From: Collinsella aerofaciens ATCC 25986
GTDB taxonomy: Bacteria > Actinomycetota > Coriobacteriia > Coriobacteriales > Coriobacteriaceae
Length of the DNA stretch: 64,000 nucleotides
Reading direction: 5' to 3'
NCBI RefSeq assembly: GCF_010509075.1
Contig: NZ_CP048433.1
Location: forward strand, 1,240,001-1,304,000
Numbering within the stretch: position 1 is the first letter of the stretch; every line of letters starts with the position of its first letter. The position numbers and the translations under genes were made by a program. The notes beneath the pieces were generated by a model. The model was not told the DNA's origin. It saw only the letters and a program-made list of their open reading frames with translations, and did not search any database. Shown in pieces: positions 16,812-25,465 of the stretch.

Positions 16812-18317
16812 GGTGGCGCGCGCAGACGTGGTGTAAGAGCGTCCTGAGGTCCGTCGCTGCAAGTCCCGATATTACTCCTTCTTGAGACCGCGCCTCTCGA
16901 CTATCTCGTCCACTATCTCCCTGGCGCGCCGCCCGAGCGCGCGGCGCCTCCCCTCCGTCGGGGCCGGCCTGCCCGCGGGCTCGGCGAAGCCCTCGGCGGC
17001 CGAGGCCTCGGAGAACACGCGCTGCTGGGACCACTGTCCCTCGGTCTCCATGAGGCTCGCGCACGTCAGGCGCAGCATCGACTCCCTCGAGGGGAAGGAC
17101 TGCACGACCCTGTAGCGGCGCTTGATCTCGCGGTTGGCGCGCTCCTGGACGTTGTTGGTGCGGAGCTTGGCCCAGTGCGCCCTGGGGAAGGCCGTGAACG
17201 CCAGCGCGGAGTCCTCGGCCTGCTCGAAGACCTCGCCGGCCCTGGCGGACACCGACGCCACCCAGGGCGCCGCCTCGGCCCACACGCAGCGCGCGAGGTC
17301 GGGGTCGTCCTGGTAGACCGCGGCGTGCACGAGGTCCCTGACGGCCGCCTTGGAGTCCTCGGGCCTGCCCGAGCAGGCGCTCTGGAGGTTGCGCTGCAGG
17401 TGCGTCACGCAGCGCTGCCAGGCGCAGCCCTGGAACAGGCGCGAGACGGCGGCCACGAGCCCGGCGTGGCTGTCGGAGACCACGAGGCGGACGCCGGCCA
17501 GCCCGCGCTCGCGCAGCCCGCCGAGGAATGCCGCCCAGGAGTCCTCGCTCTCGGTGTCGACCACGTCGCAGCCCAGGAAGTGCTTGCGCCCGTCGGCGCC
17601 CAGCCCGATCGCGGTCACGACGCCCTGCGAGACGACCGACGAGCCGACCCTGCAGCTCATGTAGGTGGCGTCGAGCCACAGGTAGCAGCACGGCGTGCCC
17701 GACAGGTCGCGGCGGCGGAACTCCGCCACCTCGGCGTCGAGGTCGGAGCAGAGGCTCGAGACCTCCGAGCTCGACAGCGAGGATATGCCCAGCCTGGACG
17801 CCACGCGCTCGACCTTGCGGGTGGATACGCCGCACACGTACATCTCCTGCACGATGGCGGCCACCGAGGTGTCGACGCGCGACCATCGCGCGAGCATGCC
17901 CTCGGGGTAGTAGGTGCCGTGCCTGAGCTTGGGTATCTCGAGCTCCACGTCGCCAACGGCGGTCTTGAGCGACCTGGGGCGGTAGCCGTTGCGGCTGTTC
18001 TCCCTGCCGTCGCTGCGCTCGTTGCGGCTCGCGCCGCACATCTGCTGGGCCTCGGAGTCCATCAGCGCGTTCATCACGCCGCCCAGCACCCTGCACGCGA
18101 ACTCGCGCGCGTCGCCGCACTCCTGCCAAAGCCTCGCCGCCTCGAGGGCCTCGTCGCGGCCGAGGCGCAGTACACTCTCTTCTTGGGGCATCGCCTTTCC
18201 TTCCATTCGTCACCTTCATTACTCCAACGACGAATTCTAGGCGGTGTCCCCTCCCTTTCAAGAAAGGGCGGAGGCGGGGCATGCCCCGCCTCTTACACCA
18301 CATCTCTGTGCGCTACC
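16812..18317 (-). mobile_element. IS256-family insertion sequence
   Basis: The 1506-bp element is bounded by imperfect terminal inverted repeats of about 28 bp (GGTGGCGCGCGCAGACGTGG against GGTAGCGCACAGAGATGTGG, both continuing TGTAAGAG). An 8-bp target duplication TTAGAACG flanks it, the size usual for IS256. It carries one transposase gene with no frameshift, so it may still be active. Its GC content is higher than the adjacent DNA. Confidence 0.92.
16872..18206 (-). CDS. IS256-family transposase (mutator type)
   Basis: The 444-residue DDE transposase cuts and pastes the surrounding element. The catalytic core is visible: YLWLDATYMSCR (first Asp, around residue 178), VVSDSHAGL (second Asp, around 243) and the C-terminal region TNNVQERANREIKRR carrying the Glu (around 353). 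The family CVTHLQRN motif lies at about 265. The start at 18206 has AAGGTGA upstream. The product appears full length. Confidence 0.93.
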   Translation of the reverse strand: MEGKAMPQEESVLRLGRDEALEAARLWQECGDAREFACRVLGGVMNALMDSEAQQMCGASRNERSDGRENSRNGYRPRSLKTAVGDVELEIPKLRHGTYYPEGMLARWSRVDTSVAAIVQEMYVCGVSTRKVERVASRLGISSLSSSEVSSLCSDLDAEVAEFRRRDLSGTPCCYLWLDATYMSCRVGSSVVSQGVVTAIGLGADGRKHFLGCDVVDTESEDSWAAFLGGLRERGLAGVRLVVSDSHAGLVAAVSRLFQGCAWQRCVTHLQRNLQSACSGRPEDSKAAVRDLVHAAVYQDDPDLARCVWAEAAPWVASVSARAGEVFEQAEDSALAFTAFPRAHWAKLRTNNVQERANREIKRRYRVVQSFPSRESMLRLTCASLMETEGQWSQQRVFSEASAAEGFAEPAGRPAPTEGRRRALGRRAREIVDEIVERRGLKKE

Positions 18318-18325
18318 TTAGAACG
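18318..18325 (+). repeat. IS256-family target-site duplication, right
   Basis: TTAGAACG matches 16804-16811 exactly. Confidence 0.85.
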
Positions 18326-18427
18326 ACGACTGATAGTCCAGTTAAGCCAATTTAGTTACTGCAAAACTGGACATATGTGGCCCAACTCATCTAAAAACGC
18401 CTAATTTATATGTTACGAAGTTAGTGC

Positions 18428-18457
18428 CCGTACTCATATTTGCCACTTTTTGCACAC
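18428..18457 (-). repeat. TGCAAAAA...ATATGAGTA motif, right copy, inverted
   Basis: Read on the minus strand it gives GTGCAAAAAGTGGCAAATAT followed by GAGTACGG, close to the copy at 16724-16753. Without the IS the two copies would be about 190 bp apart in inverted orientation. Confidence 0.7.
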
Positions 18458-18572
18458 GGCCTATCCCAGCCATGGTAAATCGATAACAAAACGGGCTCCA
18501 GACCGCTGAATCGTGCCGCATATGGCACGTCCGCAGTCCGGAACCCGGTCCAAATTGAGTTATTGCGCTGTG

Positions 18573-19856
18573 TTAGGCCAAAACGTCCGACAAAATCTCG
18601 ATCAGGCTGTCCACGTCGGCTTCTTCGCAGACAAGCGGCGGCAGGAAACGCAGCGTGTGGGCACCAGTAGCGTTAATCACGGCGCCGGCGGCCAGCGCGC
18701 GGGCAACAATATCATGCGCATCGCCCGCAGCGTCATCCAGATCGCAGCCGAGCATTAAGCCGCGACCGCGTACCTCGGTAACGTGCGGAAGCTTGGCCAG
18801 CGCCTGCTCCATATAAGCACCCACCTTGGCGGCATGCTCAGCGTAGTCGCCGCGCACAAGCGCGGAGAGCGTCGCGGCGCACGCCGCGACAGCCAAGCAA
18901 CTACCGCCAAAGGTCGAGCCGTGGTCGCCCGGCTTAAACACGTCGGCGATCTCCTTCTTTGCCACCACGGCACCCATGGGGACGCCGTCGGCGATGCCCT
19001 TGGCAAGACTCATGATGTCGGGCTCCACGCCATAGGTCTGGAATGCAAACGGCTTGCCGGAGCGGAAGATGCCACACTGGACCTCGTCGGCGATAAGAAC
19101 GGCACCCACCTCGTGTGCCAAGTCGCGCGCTGCCGCCATAAACTCCTCGGTCATGGGGTGCACACCGCTCTCGCCCTGAATCGGCTCGAGCATGACGGCG
19201 CAAATCTCGCTTCCCAGCTGCTTAAAGATTGCACGCAGCTCATCGACATCGTTGGGTGTGCAGGCCACAAAGCCGCCCGGCAGCGGGCGGAAGCTATCCT
19301 GCAGCCAATCCTGCATGGTGGCGGCAATGGTCTCGAGCGTACGGCCGTGGAAGCCGCCGCGCATGCATACGATGGTGTTGCCGCCGTTACCAGCACGCTT
19401 GGCGTACAGACGCGCGAGCTTCATCGAGCCCTCGTTGGCTTCGGCACCAGAATTGGCAAAGAACGTCTCCCACACCTGCTCGTCCGCAGCCGGGGCACCG
19501 AGCGCAGCGGCCGTGGTCTCATCGCCGGCGGCAATGGCATCGGCCAGCACGCACGCACCATCTACGTCGTCGTTAGCGAGCTTGGACAGCAGCGCCGCGA
19601 CCTGGCCACGCTGCTCGATGAAGAAGTAGTTGGAGACATGCATGAGCTTTTTGGTCTGCGCCTCGAGCGCCGAGAGCACTGCAGCGTTGCCGTGGCCAAG
19701 GCTGCACACACCGATACCGGCAAGAAAATCAAGATACTCACGGCCGTCATCGCCGACGAGCTTCATACCGTGACCTTCGACAAACTCAACCGGCGAGCGG
19801 CCAAAGGTATGCATAACGTAATGGGATTCGAGCGATTGTTGAGTTGCAAGTGACAT
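18573..19856 (-). CDS. argD: Acetylornithine aminotransferase
   Basis: The 427-residue PLP enzyme makes N-acetylornithine from the semialdehyde made by ArgC. The class III aminotransferase core is intact: FLAGIGVCSLGHG, NSGAEANEGSMKLAR, and LIADEVQCGIFRSG with the PLP Lys in MSLAKGIADG (around residue 285). A short insertion near residues 115-140 makes it longer than most ArgD. The start at 19856 follows AAAGG. It is the last gene of argC-argJ-argB-argD. Confidence 0.94.
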   Translation of the reverse strand: MSLATQQSLESHYVMHTFGRSPVEFVEGHGMKLVGDDGREYLDFLAGIGVCSLGHGNAAVLSALEAQTKKLMHVSNYFFIEQRGQVAALLSKLANDDVDGACVLADAIAAGDETTAAALGAPAADEQVWETFFANSGAEANEGSMKLARLYAKRAGNGGNTIVCMRGGFHGRTLETIAATMQDWLQDSFRPLPGGFVACTPNDVDELRAIFKQLGSEICAVMLEPIQGESGVHPMTEEFMAAARDLAHEVGAVLIADEVQCGIFRSGKPFAFQTYGVEPDIMSLAKGIADGVPMGAVVAKKEIADVFKPGDHGSTFGGSCLAVAACAATLSALVRGDYAEHAAKVGAYMEQALAKLPHVTEVRGRGLMLGCDLDDAAGDAHDIVARALAAGAVINATGAHTLRFLPPLVCEEADVDSLIEILSDVLA

Positions 19857-19920
19857 GGGATGCCTTTCGTTGGGCGCCGGGCGGCGCGGGCTATGGGTGT
19901 TAGGATGCGGCGCCAGGACC

Positions 19921-20901
19921 TTAAACCGTCTGGAGCTTCTCGACCTCGTCGAGGTTCTCGGTCAGGCGCGCCGCAAACGTCGAAAGCGGGTGCGGATGCG
20001 TATCGAATTCGTAGGCCGTCTCGGTGGAGTGGATCACGGTGCCCACGCCAGCATCGGTCAGCAGCTCCAGGAGCAGCGAGTGCGGCGTCGTGCCGTTGAT
20101 GATGTGGGCTCGGAACACGCCAGCGGCAAGCGCATCGACAGCGGCGCGCAGCTTTGGAATCATGCCCTTGTCGACCTCGCCGCCGTAGAGCATCTCATTA
20201 ACCTCGTCGAGCGTTAGGTTGGAGATAAGCGAATCCTTGTCGCTAAAGTCCTTATACAGGCCATCGACGTCGGTAAGGAAGATCACCTTGTGCGCATGAA
20301 GCGCCGCCGCAACGGCGCCGGCGGCGGTATCGGCGTTGATGTTGAAGAAGCCACCTTCCTCCCCCGCTGCGACCGTGGCGATAACGGGAATGTACTCGCT
20401 GTCGAGCAGGCGCTCGATATAGTCGGTGTTGACGTGCGTAACCTTGCCTACGCGGCCGAGCTCTGGGTCGAGTGGCTCGGCGATAAGGGTACCGGCGTCG
20501 CTGCCGGACACGCCCACGGCCAGGTTGCCGTGGTGGTTGAGCGCCGCGACCAGCTCCTGATTGACCTTGCCGCCCAGCACCTCGCGCACGATATCCATGG
20601 TGGCAGGCGTAGTCACGCGCTGGCCGTTCTTAAACTCGACGGGGATGTCGTAGTGGCTGAGAGCCTCGTTGATGGCCTTGCCGCCACCGTGCACGATAAC
20701 AGGGCGCATGCCGATAATCTTGAGCAGGACGATGTCGCTCATCACGTCACGACGCAGCTGCTCGTCGACCATGGCGGCACCGCCGTACTTGATAACGACC
20801 GTCTTACCGGTCAGGTTCTTAATCCACGGCAGCGCCTCGAACAGCAGCTGCGCGGTAACTTCGTTGGATTCGCTCGAGCGACAATCGCGTGCGAACTTCA
20901 T
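19921..20901 (-). CDS. argB: Acetylglutamate kinase
   Basis: The 326-residue kinase phosphorylates N-acetylglutamate, the second arginine step. Family motifs are VIKYGGAAM (near residue 36), VIVHGGGKAIN (68-78), and LTDVDGLYKD (around 215). The segment GMIPKLRAAVDAL and the extended N-terminal helix suggest the hexameric, arginine-inhibited type; that is an inference from family comparison. The ATG at 20901 is favoured because it restores the usual N-terminus; a longer reading starts with unconserved sequence. It lies between argJ and argD. Confidence 0.95.
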   Translation of the reverse strand: MKFARDCRSSESNEVTAQLLFEALPWIKNLTGKTVVIKYGGAAMVDEQLRRDVMSDIVLLKIIGMRPVIVHGGGKAINEALSHYDIPVEFKNGQRVTTPATMDIVREVLGGKVNQELVAALNHHGNLAVGVSGSDAGTLIAEPLDPELGRVGKVTHVNTDYIERLLDSEYIPVIATVAAGEEGGFFNINADTAAGAVAAALHAHKVIFLTDVDGLYKDFSDKDSLISNLTLDEVNEMLYGGEVDKGMIPKLRAAVDALAAGVFRAHIINGTTPHSLLLELLTDAGVGTVIHSTETAYEFDTHPHPLSTFAARLTENLDEVEKLQTV

Positions 20902-20982
20902 AGTCTGCCTCGTCTTTCGTTTAGCTATCGCGCCGTACCTCGTTGCCCGAGATTGCAGCGGGATGCACGGCACATCGGGAGT

Positions 20983-22251
20983 CTAGGAACGGTAGTCACC
21001 GTTAATGGAGATGTACTCGTGCGTGAGGTCGCAAGTCCACACGGTGGTCGCCGCGTCCCCTGCACCCAGGTCTGCCGAGATCACAATCTCGGGCGCCTCA
21101 AAACGTCGCAGGGCTTCGTCCTCATCGAAGGGGACCGTCAGGCCATCGCGACAGACGGGCATACCCATCATGTCGATGGACACATCTTCTTGGTTAAACT
21201 GCACGCCGCACTTACCGAGCGCCATGGCAACGCGGCCCCAGTTGCAATCGTGGCCGGCAATGCAGGTCTTGACGAGCGGCGAGTTGGCGACGGCACGAGC
21301 GGCGATATCGGCCTCCTCGTCGTTCACGGCGCCGGTGACGTTAACCGTCACGAGCTTGGATGCGCCCTCGCCATCTGCGGCGATGTTGCGCGCCAGGCTC
21401 TCGCACACCTCATGCACGGCAAAGGCCAGCTCGTCGAAGGCGTCAGAGCCCTCGACAATAGGCTCGGCATCTGCGGCAGCGGCGCCGGAGGCAAGCATGA
21501 TGCAGGTGTCGTTAGTCGAGGTGTCGGAATCGACCGTTACCTTGTTGAAGGTCTGTTTGACGGTGGAGAGCAACAGGGCATGGAGCGCCTCCGGCTCGAC
21601 GGGGGCATCGGTAGTGATGACCGCGATCATGGTTGCCATGTTGGGCATGATCATGCCCGAGCCCTTGCACATACCGCCCACCGTATAGGCATTGCCTGCG
21701 TGCCCCGCGGCCTCGCTGCGGTAATACACGGCATACTCCTTGGAGTGCGTGTCGGTCGTCATGATAGCGCGGGCGGCATCAGCGCCACCATGGGCGGAGA
21801 GTGCCTCGTAGGCGGCAGGAACGGCGGTCTCAAACGTGTCAATCGGCAGAATCTGACCAATTACGCCCGTGGAGGCGACCAAAATCTGCTGGGGCTCGCA
21901 GCCGATGACCTGCGAGGCGATGTTGCAGGTCTCGCGCGCGCAGGCAAGACCGGTCTCGCCCGTGGCGGCGTTGGCGTTGCCAGAGTTGATAGAAACACCG
22001 GCGATGATGCCATAACCTTTGTCGGCGCCGCCCAGGTTGACACGGCTCACCTGCACGGGCGCCGCACAAAAGCGGTTAGTCGTAAACACGCCGGCCCCGG
22101 GACAGGGTTTATCGGGCACGACGAGCGCGTAATCCAGGCGCTCGGGATTCTTGCGGAATCCGGCATGGATGCCCGCCGCCTTAAAGCCGGCTGCCGCCGT
22201 TACGCCGCCTTCTACGGCACGAATCTTGATATCGAACTGCTCTGTATTCAT
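20983..22251 (-). CDS. argJ: Glutamate N-acetyltransferase/amino-acid acetyltransferase
   Basis: The 422-residue ornithine acetyltransferase recycles the acetyl group from N-acetylornithine to glutamate. The autoprocessing site is visible as MPNMATMIAV (around residues 190-199), where cleavage before Thr creates the nucleophile. Other signatures are KGSGMIMP and TVDSDTSTNDT. The presence of ArgJ means the cyclic acetyl pathway; whether it also works on acetyl-CoA (bifunctional) cannot be read from sequence. It lies 134 bp from argC and 81 bp from argB. Confidence 0.95.
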   Translation of the reverse strand: MNTEQFDIKIRAVEGGVTAAAGFKAAGIHAGFRKNPERLDYALVVPDKPCPGAGVFTTNRFCAAPVQVSRVNLGGADKGYGIIAGVSINSGNANAATGETGLACARETCNIASQVIGCEPQQILVASTGVIGQILPIDTFETAVPAAYEALSAHGGADAARAIMTTDTHSKEYAVYYRSEAAGHAGNAYTVGGMCKGSGMIMPNMATMIAVITTDAPVEPEALHALLLSTVKQTFNKVTVDSDTSTNDTCIMLASGAAAADAEPIVEGSDAFDELAFAVHEVCESLARNIAADGEGASKLVTVNVTGAVNDEEADIAARAVANSPLVKTCIAGHDCNWGRVAMALGKCGVQFNQEDVSIDMMGMPVCRDGLTVPFDEDEALRRFEAPEIVISADLGAGDAATTVWTCDLTHEYISINGDYRS

Positions 22252-22385
22252 CGTCTTTATGACTCCTTATGTCAAACAAAAAATGGGCATCGGTTGGTGC
22301 GCCATGCCAGCCACAATCATGAGACCAGCTTAAGAGTGGCGCCCCACTCGATGCCCGACTACCAAATCGCTAACAATCGAATGTG

Positions 22386-23456
22386 CTACACCGGGCACGC
22401 CACTGTGGGCAAGCCTCGTCGCTCGTCAAAACCAAAGACGATGTTTGCGCACTGGACCGCCTGGCCTGCTGCACCCTTGCACAGATTGTCGATGGCGCCC
22501 GTAGCCACCAGAACGCCCGCACGCTTGTTGAGCGCGAGGCCGATTTGGGCGGCGTTGGTGCCGACGACCGAAGCCGTCTTGGGCTGCTGGCCGGCATCGA
22601 GTACGCGCACGAAGGTGCGACCGGCGTAGAACTGCTTGTAATGGTCGACAACGTCCTCAAGGGTCAGCGTGTCGAGAGCCTGCGGCGCGAGCGGCAGCGT
22701 CACCGTGGAGAGTAGGCCGCGCTTGAGCGGTGCCAGATGCGGGGTGAAGACGATGCGGTCGGCCAGGCCAAGTATCTGCTCGATCTCGGGCGTATGACGA
22801 TGCTTGCCCACGCCATATGCCTCCAGATTCTCGTCTGCACTGCAAAAATGCGTGCGGGCGTTGCAAGACTTACCGGCACCCGTCACGCCGCTGATAGCGT
22901 CGACAATCACGGGACCGCTCTCGGCCACCCAGCCCGCGCGCACGGCAGGCGCGGCAGCAAGGCTCGTTGCGGTGGGGTAGCAACCGGCGCAGGCAACCAG
23001 CACGGACTTGCCGTCAGCATAATCGGATGCGGCGGTCTCCAAGTCCTGGCAGAACAGCTCGGGCAGACCAAAGGCGCGGGTCTTGAGTAGCTCGGGGCTC
23101 GTGTGCTCGGCGGCATACCAGGCCTCAAAGGTGGCCGGATCGCTCAGGCGATAGTCGGCCGAGAGGTCAATGCAGGAGACTCCCGCGGCAAGCAGGGCGG
23201 GCACCTGTGCCATGGCAGCCGTGTGCGGCACGGCCAAAAAGACCGCATCGCAGTTCTTGAGCTCGGGGGCGTCATGCGTCGTGAAGACAAGATCGCTTAC
23301 GCCGGCGAAACTCGGATACACCGCAGACAACGGCTGGACGGCATCGGCGTTGGACGTAATGGCAGCAAGTTCAAACTCGGGATGACCGAGGACGAGGCGA
23401 ATGAGCTCGGCGCCGGCATATCCAGCCGCACCGACGATTCCAACCTTTAAAGACAT
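22386..23456 (-). CDS. argC: N-acetyl-gamma-glutamyl-phosphate reductase
   Basis: The 356-residue NADPH-dependent reductase makes the semialdehyde used by ArgD. The N-terminal Rossmann motif KVGIVGAAGYAGAELIRL, the catalytic Cys in VACAGCYPTA (around residue 157), and HRHTPEIEQ near residue 224 match the family. It is the first gene of the arg cluster, and the upstream 250 bp is AT-rich with a possible arginine-repressor site. Start codon ATG at 23456. Confidence 0.95.
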   Translation of the reverse strand: MSLKVGIVGAAGYAGAELIRLVLGHPEFELAAITSNADAVQPLSAVYPSFAGVSDLVFTTHDAPELKNCDAVFLAVPHTAAMAQVPALLAAGVSCIDLSADYRLSDPATFEAWYAAEHTSPELLKTRAFGLPELFCQDLETAASDYADGKSVLVACAGCYPTATSLAAAPAVRAGWVAESGPVIVDAISGVTGAGKSCNARTHFCSADENLEAYGVGKHRHTPEIEQILGLADRIVFTPHLAPLKRGLLSTVTLPLAPQALDTLTLEDVVDHYKQFYAGRTFVRVLDAGQQPKTASVVGTNAAQIGLALNKRAGVLVATGAIDNLCKGAAGQAVQCANIVFGFDERRGLPTVACPV

Positions 23457-23540
23457 ATCAGACTCCTTGTCTGCAGTTATGCACCAATGCGCATCCCGCA
23501 GCCGTCGTTATGAAGTGGGTTGAAACTTTAGCACCAAAAG

Positions 23541-23580
23541 ATGCATATCTACGCAAATCTTTTACATATTCATGCATTGA
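23541..23580 (-). promoter_or_regulatory. Possible ArgR-binding region upstream of argC
   Basis: The minus strand reads ATGCATGAATATG, then TAAAAGATTTGCGTAG and ATATGCAT. CATGAATAT resembles half an ARG box, and the stretch is far more AT-rich than its surroundings. Only one good half-site is seen, so this is tentative. Confidence 0.35.
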
Positions 23581-23622
23581 AACAGTCCCGACACATTCAC
23601 TCGAAGGAATTGACAAATAAAT

Positions 23623-23677
23623 GCGGGCCCCATATTGCCCAGTGCGCCTTACGGTGACGTTGCAATGTGGGGCCCGC
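23623..23677 (-). terminator. Strong hairpin after the PPOX-fold gene
   Basis: GCGGGCCCCATATTGC pairs with GCAATGTGGGGCCCGC with one mismatch. It lies 45 bp past the stop at 23722 and before the arg promoter, so it probably insulates the arg operon. Confidence 0.7.
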
Positions 23678-23721
23678 TACATGCGAGAATTTGAATTGTC
23701 GAAGCTTGCTGAGAGACTCGT

Positions 23722-24132
23722 TTAGAGCTCGATCGGCACCCATTCGTCATGGTTGCAGATAAAGGCCTCGGGTTCCTCCACGCTAAAGAAGACGAGCGTG
23801 GGATCGCCTGCGCCCTCGTAGTGCTCGCCTAGGCGCTCCAGGTGCTTCCAGCCTGCCTCGCGCATATCGAGAGCGGCCTGGTCATCCAGACCCGCACGCC
23901 CGCGCAAGATGAGCCAGCCATGGCCCGGCCACCAACTCGTGGCCTCAAAGCGTTGATTTTGCAGCAACTCTTGCCACACGTCTTTGGTGCGCGCCGTTAC
24001 AAACCACAGCTTGCCGTCCTGGATCTGCGCAAACGAAAACGGACGCACATGCGGCTGCCCGTCAACGCTCGTCGCCAAATACCATGCCGGTACCGACGTC
24101 AGATACTCCAACACCGTATTCAATCCGTCCAT
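23722..24132 (-). CDS. Pyridoxamine 5'-phosphate oxidase-fold protein
   Basis: The 136-residue protein has the split-barrel flavin-binding pattern: YLATSVDGQPHVRPFSFAQI followed by DGKLWFVTARTKDVWQEL. Such small proteins bind FMN, F420 or heme, and the exact substrate is unknown here. AGGAGG lies before the ATG at 24132. The next gene upstream encodes a paralogue of the same fold 55 bp away, so the two may form a heterodimer or duplicate pair. Confidence 0.8.
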   Translation of the reverse strand: MDGLNTVLEYLTSVPAWYLATSVDGQPHVRPFSFAQIQDGKLWFVTARTKDVWQELLQNQRFEATSWWPGHGWLILRGRAGLDDQAALDMREAGWKHLERLGEHYEGAGDPTLVFFSVEEPEAFICNHDEWVPIEL

Positions 24133-24187
24133 GTGTCCTCCTGACGCTCGTATTTTTTGGGTCTGGGCTGTTTTAGCTACCCTATGG

Positions 24188-24634
24188 TTAAAGCTCCAGG
24201 CGCTCTTCGCTGCCGTCGATATCACAGAAGCGGGCGGCGATATTGCGCACCGAGAAGAACGCAAGGCGACCGTCGTTGGCGCTCTCGTGATCTTCGCCGA
24301 TGCCCACCATGTGCTTAAAGCCGGCTTGGCGCACCCGGTCACTCACGACCGCGTCGTCCTCGAGCGCGGCCTCGCCAGTTAATACGATCCAGCACTCCCC
24401 CGGTTTCCAACCCGAAACCTCAAACTTGGGGTTCGCGCTAAGCTCGGCCCACACATCCTTATCGCGCGAGGTGCAAAACCACAGCTTGCCATCATCGACC
24501 ATGGCAAACGAGAACGGCCTCACGCGCGGCTGATGTCCGTCCGTCACGTCGATCGTGGCGAGATACCACGCCGGAATACGCCTAAGATACGAACAGGCGC
24601 GCTCGAGCTGCGCCGTGCGGTCGTTATCGGTCAT
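24188..24634 (-). CDS. Pyridoxamine 5'-phosphate oxidase-fold protein, second copy
   Basis: The 148-residue paralogue of the downstream gene shares PAWYLAT, RVRPFSFAMVDDGKLWFCTS and KDVWAEL. It belongs to the same flavin-binding split-barrel group. The two copies differ widely outside the core, so this is an old duplication. It lies 30 bp after ecfT in the same direction; co-expression with a riboflavin transporter would suit a flavoprotein, but this is inference. Confidence 0.8.
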   Translation of the reverse strand: MTDNDRTAQLERACSYLRRIPAWYLATIDVTDGHQPRVRPFSFAMVDDGKLWFCTSRDKDVWAELSANPKFEVSGWKPGECWIVLTGEAALEDDAVVSDRVRQAGFKHMVGIGEDHESANDGRLAFFSVRNIAARFCDIDGSEERLEL

Positions 24635-24664
24635 AGGGACCCCTTTCCTGCGCTCGAATCGCGC

Positions 24665-25465
24665 CTAAACAAGTTGAAGATTGATGACGATGACGCAGAT
24701 GAGCAGCAACGCCGTCACCACCGCCGCCAGCGCATCGCCGCGGCCAAATGCAAGCGCATGCAGACGTGTGCGGCCCTGCTCGCCATGATAGCAACGGGCA
24801 TCCATGGCGGCAGACAGCGTTTCGGCATGACGGAACACGCCCGTGAACAGCGGAATCGCCACACTGCCGAGCATACGCACGCCGCCGAGCGGGCCTCCCG
24901 TCACGCGCGCACCGCGGCTCGCCTGTGCATCGGCCGTCTGCTTCATCTCGGTGGCAAACTGCGGCATAAAGCGCAGCGCGATACCCATGATCATGCCGAG
25001 CTCGTGCGCAGGAAGTCCCACACGCGCAAACGGCGCGAGCAGGCGCTCAAAGCCCGCGGTGAGATCGAGCGTGGGCGTGGTGAGCGTAATAGCGCTCATG
25101 CCGGCCATCATCAAGGTCAGGCGGCACGCCATAAAGGCGGCGGAATGCAGCGAGCCCTCGCTTATCTGCAAAAAGCCGAGCTGCCACAGAATGCGCCCGC
25201 TCTGGTCGGAAAACAGGTTGAGCACCGCGACCACCGCGACGATCGCCAGCAGCGGCGCCATCGATGACAGGACGCGACGAGCCGGCACCCGGGACACGGC
25301 ATAGATCAGGACAACGAAGATTGCGACCGGGACTAGTCCGCGGAAGCTGCTGACCGTGAGCGTCGTGATCAGAAACACAAAGCCCAAGAGCAACTTGGTT
25401 CGCGGGTCCAGGCGGTGAATTGCACTATCGCCGGGATAGTAGCTGCCAAACGAAAACGCCTCCAT
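24665..25465 (-). CDS. ecfT: ECF transporter transmembrane subunit EcfT
   Basis: The 266-residue membrane protein couples the ATPases to the substrate-binding S subunit. It has four to five hydrophobic segments and the two coupling motifs, ASRGAR (around residue 163) and ARCYHG (around 222), matching the Ala-Arg-Gly helices that contact EcfA. Its start codon overlaps the ecfA stop by one base (TAATG), so translation is coupled. It completes a ribU-ecfA-ecfT set. Confidence 0.92.
   Translation of the reverse strand: MEAFSFGSYYPGDSAIHRLDPRTKLLLGFVFLITTLTVSSFRGLVPVAIFVVLIYAVSRVPARRVLSSMAPLLAIVAVVAVLNLFSDQSGRILWQLGFLQISEGSLHSAAFMACRLTLMMAGMSAITLTTPTLDLTAGFERLLAPFARVGLPAHELGMIMGIALRFMPQFATEMKQTADAQASRGARVTGGPLGGVRMLGSVAIPLFTGVFRHAETLSAAMDARCYHGEQGRTRLHALAFGRGDALAAVVTALLLICVIVINLQLV

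Noticed and set aside
16359-16847. Plus-strand frame over the tandem repeat
   Set aside because: Translates the duplicated tRNA-flank DNA; repeat structure accounts for it.
20290-22629. Plus-strand frame of 779 codons over argB-argJ
   Set aside because: Lies wholly opposite three known arg genes and has no recognisable domain.
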